From Candidatus Methanophagales archaeon (GTDB lineage: Archaea > Halobacteriota > Syntropharchaeia > Alkanophagales > Methanospirareceae), in NCBI GenBank assembly GCA_030668065.1, contig DAOUUS010000129.1, forward strand, positions 1 to 5,167: 5,167 nucleotides of DNA. The letters are read 5' to 3'. The notes beneath the pieces were generated by a model. The model had not been told where the DNA came from. It saw only the letters and a program-made list of their open reading frames with translations, and searched no databases. How positions within the stretch are numbered: position 1 is the first letter of the stretch; every line of letters begins with the position of its first letter. This document shows, piece by piece, positions 1 through 4,939 of the stretch. The translations under genes were made by a program, and so were the position numbers.

Positions 1-1458
1 GCGAGGGATGATGCGATTTTTAAAGGCTATTTTGACGAAGTGAACGTTCTCGGTGTTGATGTTAAGGAGGAAATAAACCCACCCGCGCAGCCATATAACC
101 GTGATTTCTTGGTTAAGTTGAATTATTCACTTACACCAGCTAATCATTCCGGGTTTTACATGGAAGCAACAGTCTGGGAGGAGTTCCCGAAAGCAATAAA
201 AGAGAAGATACGAAGGGAATTATGGCCAATTTCCGACATCACTAAGAACGTCAGTAAAGCAATATGCAACTGTAGTGACGTGTTAAGCTATACAATTACG
301 TATAGTAACGCAGATAACGTTGACCTTACAGAAGTCGTTTTACGGGATCCGATTCCCCCAGAGACCACTGTAGTTCGGGGAACCATATCGGATGGCGGAA
401 CAATAGAAGGTGGCGAAGTCGTCTGGAACATAGGTACCTTATTGATCGGAGAATCGCAAACGCAATCGTTTAATGTAACGGTTCACAGCAACCTCGTGAA
501 TGGTACGATAATAAACAATACCGCTACGCTAACTACCAAAGAAACAGGACCGAAAAGCGCATCTGCGTCCACGCTGGTTTTAACGAATCCACAAACAAAC
601 ATCACTAAGAACGTCAGTAAAGCAATATGCAACTGTAGTGACGTGCTAAGCTATACAATATCTTATAGTAACGCAGATAACGTGGACCTTACAGAAGTCG
701 TTTTACGGGATCCGATTCCCTCGACTACCACTTTAGTTCCTGGAACCATATCGAATGGCGGAACAGTAGAAGGTGGCGAAATCATCTGGAACATAGGTAC
801 CTTAAAGATCGGAGAATCGCAAACGCAATCGTTTGATGTAACGGTTCACAACAACCTCGTGAATGGGACGATAATAACCAACACTGCTACGCTAACTACC
901 AAAGAAACAGACCCGAAAAGCGCATCTGCGTCCACGCTGGTTTTAGTGCCGGACAATTTTGAGCTATTTGCGTATAAGACGGTGGATAAGAGCTTTGCAT
1001 ATCCAAATGATATGCTCAATTACCTGATACACTACAAGAATGTCGGGACGGGAACGCTCACGAACACTACGATAGACGATACGATACCGACGAACACCAC
1101 TTACATATTAGAAAGCATGACCTTAAACGGCGTTAGTCTAACCGATGCAAAGGATGAGGACGCGGGAACATATTATCCCGGGAATAACATGCTGATATGG
1201 GATATAGGCACGTTGGTACCAGGAGCGAGCGGAGATGCAACTTTTAAAGTAAAGATAGATGCCTCTGTGGCTGGCGGAACTGTCATACGCAACACAGCTA
1301 TCTTGACTACTGATGAGACCGAGCCTGTTAAACCGTCAGTAATAACAAAGATCCGAGAGCCGGCACCACTACCCGTGATTATGCCCGTGGGTATCGCGGT
1401 TTTGATTGGGCTGCTGAGTCTGGTAGCAATAAGAGGTATATTTGGAAGACGGAGATGA
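1..1458 (+). CDS. Secreted DUF11-repeat surface protein with archaeosortase-type C-terminal tail (5' partial)
   Basis: The reading frame is open from the first base, so the gene starts upstream; the GTG at 40 is only an internal codon. The window holds 485 residues. Residues 1-79 are an unrecognised, probably extracellular region. Residues 80-200 and 201-321 are two nearly identical DUF11-type beta-sandwich repeats (ITKNVSKAICNCSD..., LRDPIP, WNIGTL, NTATLTT), and about 317-443 is a third, diverged repeat (YKTVDKS..., IDDTIP, WDIGTL, NTAILTTDE). The tail (456-485) has LPVIMP, a hydrophobic helix and RRR, the tripartite form of archaeosortase targets. About twelve N-X-S/T sequons suggest an N-glycosylated cell-surface protein. 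DUF11 repeats are common in archaeal envelope and adhesin-like proteins; the ligand is unknown. The archaeosortase 600 bp downstream supports the sorting role. The CNC motif in repeats 1 and 2 is absent from repeat 3. Confidence 0.85.
   Translation, partial: ARDDAIFKGYFDEVNVLGVDVKEEINPPAQPYNRDFLVKLNYSLTPANHSGFYMEATVWEEFPKAIKEKIRRELWPISDITKNVSKAICNCSDVLSYTITYSNADNVDLTEVVLRDPIPPETTVVRGTISDGGTIEGGEVVWNIGTLLIGESQTQSFNVTVHSNLVNGTIINNTATLTTKETGPKSASASTLVLTNPQTNITKNVSKAICNCSDVLSYTISYSNADNVDLTEVVLRDPIPSTTTLVPGTISNGGTVEGGEIIWNIGTLKIGESQTQSFDVTVHNNLVNGTIITNTATLTTKETDPKSASASTLVLVPDNFELFAYKTVDKSFAYPNDMLNYLIHYKNVGTGTLTNTTIDDTIPTNTTYILESMTLNGVSLTDAKDEDAGTYYPGNNMLIWDIGTLVPGASGDATFKVKIDASVAGGTVIRNTAILTTDETEPVKPSVITKIREPAPLPVIMPVGIAVLIGLLSLVAIRGIFGRRR
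238..945 (+). repeat. Recent in-gene tandem duplication of a DUF11 domain (2 x 345 bp, 363-bp period)
   Basis: Positions 238-582 and 601-945 align without gaps with about 27 differences by my hand count (~92% identity). The period of 363 bp is exactly 121 codons, so the frame is kept. The third DUF11 domain after 946 is far more diverged, so the duplication of this one module is much younger than the three-domain architecture, or the two copies are kept alike by gene conversion. Differences cluster around 343-375 and its counterpart (the segment after DPIP), which may be a variable loop. Confidence 0.9.
1366..1455 (+). other. C-terminal sorting signal (VPXXXP-CTERM-like)
   Basis: The last 30 residues read as a Pro-rich recognition motif (LPVIMP, fitting VPXXXP with Leu for Val), a hydrophobic stretch (VGIAVLIGLLSLVAI), and a basic end (RGIFGRRR). 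This order of motif, membrane helix and Arg cluster is the known plan of archaeosortase/exosortase substrates. VPXXXP-CTERM tails are the described targets of the ArtB class. Assignment to that class rather than another is an inference from the single motif and the nearby sortase. Confidence 0.65.
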
Positions 1459-1475
1459 GACCGTCTTCCTTTTTT
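1444..1475 (+). terminator. Hairpin plus T-run terminator overlapping the stop codon
   Basis: GGAAGACGG (1444-1452) pairs perfectly with CCGTCTTCC (1461-1469) across an 8-base loop that contains the TGA stop, and a run of six T follows (1470-1475). The left arm of the stem encodes the final Gly-Arg-Arg, part of the basic end of the sorting tail, so the same bases serve protein and RNA. Archaea often terminate at T-runs alone; the strong stem is an addition. It should isolate the surface-protein transcript from the cassette that follows. Confidence 0.75.
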
Positions 1476-1512
1476 CTATTTTATCGTATATAAAGTCTAA
1501 CTGCCTTCTATT

Positions 1513-1544
1513 TAAGACACGGATTCACACAGATTGCACAGATT
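1513..1544 (+). repeat. Left arm of cassette: three GATT units
   Basis: GATT cores start at 1522, 1532 and 1541 (spacing 10 and 9), joined by cacaca/gcaca linkers, and are preceded by the outer end TAAGACAC. The arm encodes the stop codon (1525-1527 on the minus strand) and the last residues (SVQSV) of the GxxExxY protein. Confidence 0.8.
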
Positions 1545-1920
1545 TATTTTTATCCATTATACGGCGTTTTATACTTACAGACATACCAAAGTTAATCAGA
1601 AGACCTACCTCGATACCGGTTGCTTTGAGATAATTCACGAGTTGAACCTCATGAATTTCAGATAATCCCTTTACGGCTTTAATTTCGAGAAGGACTTTTC
1701 CATCAACGATAATATCGGCAACATAAATACCTACGACTTCATCATGATAATAGACCGTCATTGGCTTTTCTACCTCTACGCTAACCCCAAGCGTTTGAAG
1801 CTCAATGACGAGCGAATTTTGGTATACCTTTTCCAAAAAACCAGAACCAAGTGTGTTATGCACTTTGTAGGCAGCACCAATTATCTTCTCGGTTATCTCA
1901 CGCCATTTATAATTTTTCAT
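1525..1920 (-). CDS. GxxExxY family protein, PD-(D/E)XK nuclease-like
   Basis: A complete 131-residue protein, close to the usual ~125-130 of the GxxExxY family (PDDEXK_3-like). The naming motif is G27-F-L-E30-K-V-Y33, within HNTLGSGFLEKVY. A PD-(D/E)XK-like core follows: D69 (VADIIVDGK), then E79-x-K81 (LLEIKAV), and Q93 in EVQLVNYL. The usual family ending LLINFG...IKRRI is present at 107-121. All expected acidic and Lys residues are kept, so the protein may be an active nuclease; its biological role is not established. Its ATG overlaps the innermost GATT unit of the right arm and its stop lies in the left arm, so the ORF fills the repeat-bounded cassette. No Shine-Dalgarno is visible; a TATA-like box lies about 30 bases upstream, which suits a leaderless transcript. 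It is transcribed against both neighbouring genes, consistent with insertion. Confidence 0.88.
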   Translation of the reverse strand: MKNYKWREITEKIIGAAYKVHNTLGSGFLEKVYQNSLVIELQTLGVSVEVEKPMTVYYHDEVVGIYVADIIVDGKVLLEIKAVKGLSEIHEVQLVNYLKATGIEVGLLINFGMSVSIKRRIMDKNKSVQSV

Positions 1921-1950
1921 CTGCGTTAATCAGTGTTAATCGGTGTCTTA
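1918..1950 (-). repeat. Right arm of cassette: three GATT units, the last containing the start codon
   Basis: Read on the minus strand, cores start at 1941, 1931 and 1921 with an exact 10-base period. The third core is GATG rather than GATT and supplies the ATG of the GxxExxY gene (1920-1918). The outer end TAAGACAC mirrors the left arm. Confidence 0.8.
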
Positions 1951-1957
1951 TAATTTA
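1946..1957 (-). promoter_or_regulatory. Possible TATA box for the GxxExxY gene
   Basis: On the minus strand the sequence reads AAATTATAAGAC, with TTATAA at 1953-1948, 28-33 bases before the ATG at 1920. That is where a TATA box would sit for a leaderless or near-leaderless archaeal mRNA. The box straddles the outer edge of the repeat. The call rests on base composition and spacing only. Confidence 0.35.
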
Positions 1958-2047
1958 TTTTTTCCCCCCTTTTATTCTCACGCGGAAAGTAAAACGGAAT
2001 AATTAGAATTTGCTAACCTTTTTCAATTCACCCTCTTTTTTTTGTTT

Positions 2048-2665
2048 ATGACTACGCGAGCAAAGGGAAAAGGGGGAAGAACGCAGAGCAAAAAGAGGTC
2101 ACATAGCGATACCAGTAAAACACCTGTCAAAACTGATTTTTTTACCGTGGTATTGGAAAAAGCAAAAGATAACGCGGAAGCAATAAAGTACGTAGCTCTT
2201 TTCTTAGCTTTTTGTTTCATCTTTTATTTGGTGTATTATGCCATAACTATTAGTGGCCTGGGGGTAATGGTCCACCTTAGGAATGTCACCGCGTTGATTT
2301 TAGGTGCTATTTTCACTTTGGGGGGGATGGACGTGGTGGTGACGGGTGCCGTGCTATCAATCAATGGCTTCTCAATGGAGATAATAGACGAGTGCACCGC
2401 TGTTTTCTCGTCCATTGTTTATTGCTCCTGTGTATTAGCATATCCCGCGACACGAAAGCAGAAAGGCCTAGGTATCCTCTTCGGTGTGCCCTGCCTCTAT
2501 GCGATAAACATCCTTCGCATTTCCGTATTGGCTCTTGTTGGCATGTACAATCCCGAGATGTTTGAATTTATGCACGTGTATCTGTGGCAGGCGTCTTTTA
2601 TCATATTCGTGGTAGTGCTCTTTCTGATATGGCTGAAGGTGGTGGTGGCAGATGGCAAAGAGTAA
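2048..2665 (+). CDS. Archaeosortase/exosortase-family transpeptidase-like membrane protease
   Basis: 205 residues from the ATG at 2048; a TTG two codons earlier is possible but less likely. Residues 1-45 are a basic, hydrophilic cytoplasmic tail. Helices lie near 46-68, 79-93, 118-133, 141-163 and 183-200. The family's three key residues are visible in order: C116 in IIDECTAVF, R157 in INILRIS (N-x-x-R), and H176 in FEFMHVYLW. These proteins cut C-terminal sorting tails and probably transfer the protein to a lipid or other surface anchor. The DUF11 protein upstream, with its LPVIMP tail, is the obvious candidate substrate. The ArtB class is suggested by that tail but not settled from this sequence alone. 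No Shine-Dalgarno is seen; the upstream region is T-rich with a weak TATA-like stretch (ATAATTAG, 1999-2006), so the mRNA may have a very short leader. It overlaps the next gene by 14 bases, indicating an operon. Confidence 0.87.
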   Translation: MTTRAKGKGGRTQSKKRSHSDTSKTPVKTDFFTVVLEKAKDNAEAIKYVALFLAFCFIFYLVYYAITISGLGVMVHLRNVTALILGAIFTLGGMDVVVTGAVLSINGFSMEIIDECTAVFSSIVYCSCVLAYPATRKQKGLGILFGVPCLYAINILRISVLALVGMYNPEMFEFMHVYLWQASFIIFVVVLFLIWLKVVVADGKE

Positions 2666-3191
2666 GGGGAAGATGCGAAAGGAAGCGAAAGCGGATGTGG
2701 CACCGGGGTCTGACGGGAAGTGCGACATCTTAAGTTTAAGTAACAACCAATTGTTAGCCTTCTTACTCAAGTTTCTGGTTGTCGCAGCGGCGCTCATGAT
2801 TGTATGGTTTTATTGTGCCGGCGCTTTTTATCAAAGCGTGGTCTTTGCGTTTTCAAAACCGGTCATACTTCTTATGGGCTATACGAAACTGCAAATTGCT
2901 GCTCTTAACTTGGGAAATGCTTATCTTGTGAATTTTAACTTAGTGCCGCTGGTCGCATTGGCAGTCGCAACACCGAATCTGATACTGAGGAAACGACTGG
3001 AAATGCTTGCAATCGGTATCCCGATTCTATTTCTGCTGCATGTTATAGATATATTGGTACGTTTTCCTATGTATCTCGACCATTCCAAGTTTGCGGAGAT
3101 GGTTTATGTTTCAATAGGGATTGTAGGTGTAGCCGTGCCGTTTATTATCTGGTTTGCAATAGCGGTCTCATTTCACGCGGGAAAACGGTAG
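2652..3191 (+). CDS. Polytopic membrane protein co-transcribed with the archaeosortase
   Basis: 179 residues. The ATG at 2652 lies inside the end of the archaeosortase gene (14-base overlap, other frame) and is preceded by an AGGTGG ribosome-binding-like stretch near 2638-2643. Residues 1-28 are hydrophilic and Lys-rich, like the sortase's own tail. Hydrophobic segments lie near 32-58, 61-75, 92-109, 117-136 and 147-172. The segment FNLVPLVALAVATPNLILRKRLEMLAIGIPILFLLH resembles the small membrane proteins encoded beside some exosortases (such as the XrtH-associated type), but I judge this from general pattern, not alignment. No catalytic motif is apparent. Overlap and matching architecture suggest a dedicated subunit or partner in tail recognition or anchoring. 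Function unproven. Confidence 0.8.
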   Translation: MAKSKGKMRKEAKADVAPGSDGKCDILSLSNNQLLAFLLKFLVVAAALMIVWFYCAGAFYQSVVFAFSKPVILLMGYTKLQIAALNLGNAYLVNFNLVPLVALAVATPNLILRKRLEMLAIGIPILFLLHVIDILVRFPMYLDHSKFAEMVYVSIGIVGVAVPFIIWFAIAVSFHAGKR

Positions 3192-3208
3192 AGGGAGAGA
3201 CAAGTCAC

Positions 3209-3439
3209 CTATTCTTCTTTAGTGCGTCTTATCGCATCTAATAGCCCATGACCATAGTTTATACAGCCAAAGGCAGTGAAGTAATCGCCCTTATCCAGAT
3301 AATACTTCGTATCCTCAAAATAGCCCTTAGCAAGCGCTACCACCTCTTCTTCCTTCTCATCGAGCGAGACCGTACTCAGTTCTATTATGCTCGTCTCAAA
3401 AAGTGCGAGGTCCTTTTTTATCCTTTCCGGGTCGCTCAT
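3209..3439 (-). CDS. DUF357 family protein
   Basis: A complete 76-residue protein, typical of this small archaeal family. It is predicted to be all-helical and soluble: residues 3-21 and about 27-49 form charged amphipathic helices, and the conserved end reads AKGYFEDTKYYLDKGDYFTAFGCINYGHGLLDA (37-69), with D52-Y-F-T-A-F and C58-I-N-Y-x-H-G-L-L-D-A as the recognisable core. The function of DUF357 is not known. The gene converges on the archaeosortase operon with only 17 bases between the stops. Its upstream side faces a repeat pair. No clear ribosome binding site is visible, so it may be leaderless. Confidence 0.85.
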   Translation of the reverse strand: MSDPERIKKDLALFETSIIELSTVSLDEKEEEVVALAKGYFEDTKYYLDKGDYFTAFGCINYGHGLLDAIRRTKEE

Positions 3440-3472
3440 TTCGTAGTATGACTTTTATTTTTCAATGATTTT

Positions 3473-3602
3473 AAGGACACAGATTAACGCGGATTAACAC
3501 AGATTTAAAGTAGTGTATTGATTTTTTTTATTGGATTCAACCCGTAAAAGCTTAATAAACAGGACAGTACCGTCTGTGTAAATCTGTGAAATCTGTGTCT
3601 AT
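3473..3602. repeat. Second inverted pair of GATT-unit repeats, no gene inside
   Basis: The left arm (3473-3507) has cores at 3482, 3492 and 3502, exactly 10 bases apart. The right arm (3573-3602) is inverted, with cores ending at 3574 (degenerate), 3584 and 3593. The outer ends form a perfect 10-base inverted match, GACACAGATT (3476-3485) against AATCTGTGTC (3590-3599). About 65 AT-rich bases lie between the arms, with no ORF of note and no obvious similarity to the interiors of the other pairs. Together with the ilvE promoter this accounts for most of the 3440-3722 gap. Confidence 0.8.
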
Positions 3603-3668
3603 GATAATTATCAAAATGGGTAATCTATTTACTGGGAGTTCCCTAAATACAGAAATAGCATAAACTAC

Positions 3669-3676
3669 TTTAAATA
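3669..3676 (+). promoter_or_regulatory. TATA box of ilvE
   Basis: TTTAAATA is an excellent match to the archaeal TATA consensus. It lies about 47-54 bases before the ilvE ATG, which predicts a transcription start near 3695-3702 and a leader of about 20-28 bases. The upstream bases aaactac are only a weak BRE. Confidence 0.6.
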
Positions 3677-3710
3677 TGAATGGATAGAGTGTATTAAGAC
3701 ACGGCATTCA

Positions 3711-3718
3711 GAGGCGAT
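3711..3718 (+). promoter_or_regulatory. Ribosome binding site of ilvE
   Basis: GAGGCGAT differs at one base from the archaeal Shine-Dalgarno GAGGTGAT and ends four bases before the ATG at 3723, which fixes that start. Confidence 0.65.
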
Positions 3719-3722
3719 AAAA

Positions 3723-4649
3723 ATGGTGGAGAAACTGCCGGAATCGGGAAAAATATGGTATAATGGTAAGTTTATAGATTGGAAAGACGCTACGGTGCAT
3801 GTTCTCTCGCATGGATTGCATTATGGGTCTGGCGTATTCGAGGGGATAAGATGCTATGCCACGGATAAAGGCTCATTTATATTCAGGCTTCAGGAACATG
3901 TAGATCGGATGTATCGGTCCGCGGAGTTGTACAAGATGGAGATCCCCTATTCGAAGGAAGAGCTGACGGTAGTGATAAAAGAGACGGTTCGTATAAACGG
4001 ACTTGATGCGTGCTACATACGACCAATCGCGTTCTATGGCTTCCATCACTTAGGTGTGAACCCTACGGGCTGTCCTGTGGATTGTGCAGTTGCCGTATGG
4101 CGCTGGGGCACGTACCTTGGTGATGATGCGTTGGAGAACGGGATACGGTGCATATTCTCATCATGGCGTAGAATAGACCCCAAAACATTGCCCGTCACGG
4201 CAAAAGCTACGGGACACTACCTAAATTCGATGTTAGCAGTGCATGAAGCAAAGGACCGGGGTGTTGACGAAGCGATATTGCTTGACAATAACGGAAACGT
4301 TGCGGAAGGCCCGGGCGAGAATATATTTGCAGTAAAAAACGCAACTCTATACACACCTGCGGTTGAATCTTCTATTCTGCCCGGTATCACCCGAGCTTCC
4401 GTAATCGTGCTCGCACGTGATTTGGGGTATGAAGTAGTAGAAAAGCCGATAAAGAAGGAGGAGTTATTGGCTGCCGATGAAGTCTTTTTCACGGGCACCG
4501 CGGCAGAAGTGTCGCCGATACGAGAGATAGACTCAGTAATAATAGGTGCAGGCAAGAGGGGCGAAGTGACAGGTGCGATACAAAGTAAATTCTTTGATGT
4601 CGTGAACGCGAGAGAAGAGCGATATATGGCCTGGTTGGAACGGGTGTGA
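3723..4649 (+). CDS. ilvE: Branched-chain-amino-acid aminotransferase
   Basis: 308 residues, the normal length for a class IV (fold type IV) PLP aminotransferase. It swaps the amino group between glutamate and the 2-oxo acids of valine, leucine and isoleucine, the last step of their synthesis, in the cytoplasm. Visible family signatures are: IWYNGKFIDWKDATVHVLSHGLHYGSGVFEGIR (11-43); RLQEHVDRM (55-63); the PLP-binding lysine K161 in TAKATGHYLNSML; E195 in VAEGPGENIF; SSILPGITR (216-224), the phosphate-binding loop; and FTGTAAEVSPI (256-266). All key residues are present, so it should be active. D-amino-acid transaminase and aminodeoxychorismate lyase are related, but length and motifs favour IlvE. 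The gene stands alone with its own promoter and ribosome binding site; no other branched-chain pathway gene is in the window. Confidence 0.95.
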   Translation: MVEKLPESGKIWYNGKFIDWKDATVHVLSHGLHYGSGVFEGIRCYATDKGSFIFRLQEHVDRMYRSAELYKMEIPYSKEELTVVIKETVRINGLDACYIRPIAFYGFHHLGVNPTGCPVDCAVAVWRWGTYLGDDALENGIRCIFSSWRRIDPKTLPVTAKATGHYLNSMLAVHEAKDRGVDEAILLDNNGNVAEGPGENIFAVKNATLYTPAVESSILPGITRASVIVLARDLGYEVVEKPIKKEELLAADEVFFTGTAAEVSPIREIDSVIIGAGKRGEVTGAIQSKFFDVVNAREERYMAWLERV

Positions 4650-4694
4650 ACTCTGCTGCTTTTAGAAGCATAAAAAAATCCGTAATTGTTTAGC

Positions 4695-4828
4695 GAACCA
4701 CCAGATTACACAGATTTCCACGAGAAAGCAATACTATGGGTCCGGCTTAAGGACTCTATTGGCTCTTTATACCCTCTCTGCTAACCCAAAAATCTTGTGT
4801 TAATCTCGTGTAATCTCGTGGTTTCTTA
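4695..4828. repeat. Third inverted pair of GATT-unit repeats, no gene inside
   Basis: The left arm (4695-4725) reads GAACCACCAGATT followed by two more units. The right arm (4791-4828), on the minus strand, begins GAAACCACGAGATT and has cores ending at 4815, 4805 and 4794. This subtype has CCAC/CGAG variants of the CACA linker seen in the other pairs. About 65 bases lie between the arms, with no ORF. The pair fills the middle of the convergent 290-base gap between ilvE and the minus-strand gene that ends at 4940. Confidence 0.75.
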
Positions 4829-4898
4829 CCCCGCGGCTATACAAATACAAAAATCCTTTTCCCTTTCTCTTCCTGCATTTGATTTCCAACACATCAAT

Positions 4899-4915
4899 CT
4901 CAATTAAGAATTGAG
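4899..4915. repeat. Short perfect palindrome, possible terminator stem
   Basis: CTCAATT and AATTGAG pair perfectly around a 3-base loop, and flanking caa/ttg can extend the stem if one base bulges. It lies 24 bases past the stop of the minus-strand gene, so it could form an AT-rich 3' hairpin in that mRNA. No T-run follows directly on that strand, so it is not a canonical terminator. Confidence 0.3.
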
Positions 4916-4939
4916 TTGTGACGACACAGGACAGCGAAA

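Larger units (their letters stand above)
1513..1950. mobile_element. 438-bp inverted-repeat-bounded cassette carrying a GxxExxY gene
   Basis: The two outer ends are inverted copies: TAAGACACGGATT at 1513-1525 and, read on the minus strand from 1950, TAAGACACCGATT (12 of 13 match). Inside each end lie further ~10-bp GATT units. The only gene inside begins and ends within the arms. I see no clear target-site duplication at the flanks (tctatt on the left, taattt on the right) and no transposase. It is therefore a candidate mobile or amplifiable unit, not a proven transposon. Confidence 0.5.

Noticed and set aside
1442..1633. 63-codon plus-strand ORF just after the surface protein
   Set aside because: It runs through the terminator, the left repeat arm and the antisense of the GxxExxY gene; no ribosome binding site or family pattern.
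1513..1950. Classical insertion sequence
   Set aside because: No transposase, no clear target-site duplication, and the only gene is a nuclease-like GxxExxY protein. The inverted ends justify only a candidate element.
2468..2797. Minus-strand ORF opposite the archaeosortase and its partner
   Set aside because: It overlaps two genes with clear membrane-protein coding signal on the plus strand; its own translation has no domain-like pattern.
3248..3451. 67-codon plus-strand ORF opposite the DUF357 gene
   Set aside because: It is the antisense of a well-matched DUF357 gene and its translation shows no recognisable family pattern.
3473..3602. CRISPR array suggested by repeated short GATT/cacac units
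   Set aside because: Units are only about 10 bases, imperfect, with no spacers of unique sequence between them, and they occur as inverted pairs. No cas gene is in the window.
4217..4555. 112-codon minus-strand ORF within ilvE
   Set aside because: It lies wholly opposite a conserved IlvE coding region and is Ser/Ala-rich, as expected for a shadow frame.
4655..4680. Hairpin TGCTT/AAGCA after ilvE as a terminator
   Set aside because: The stem is only five pairs and is followed by an A-run, not a T-run, on the ilvE strand.
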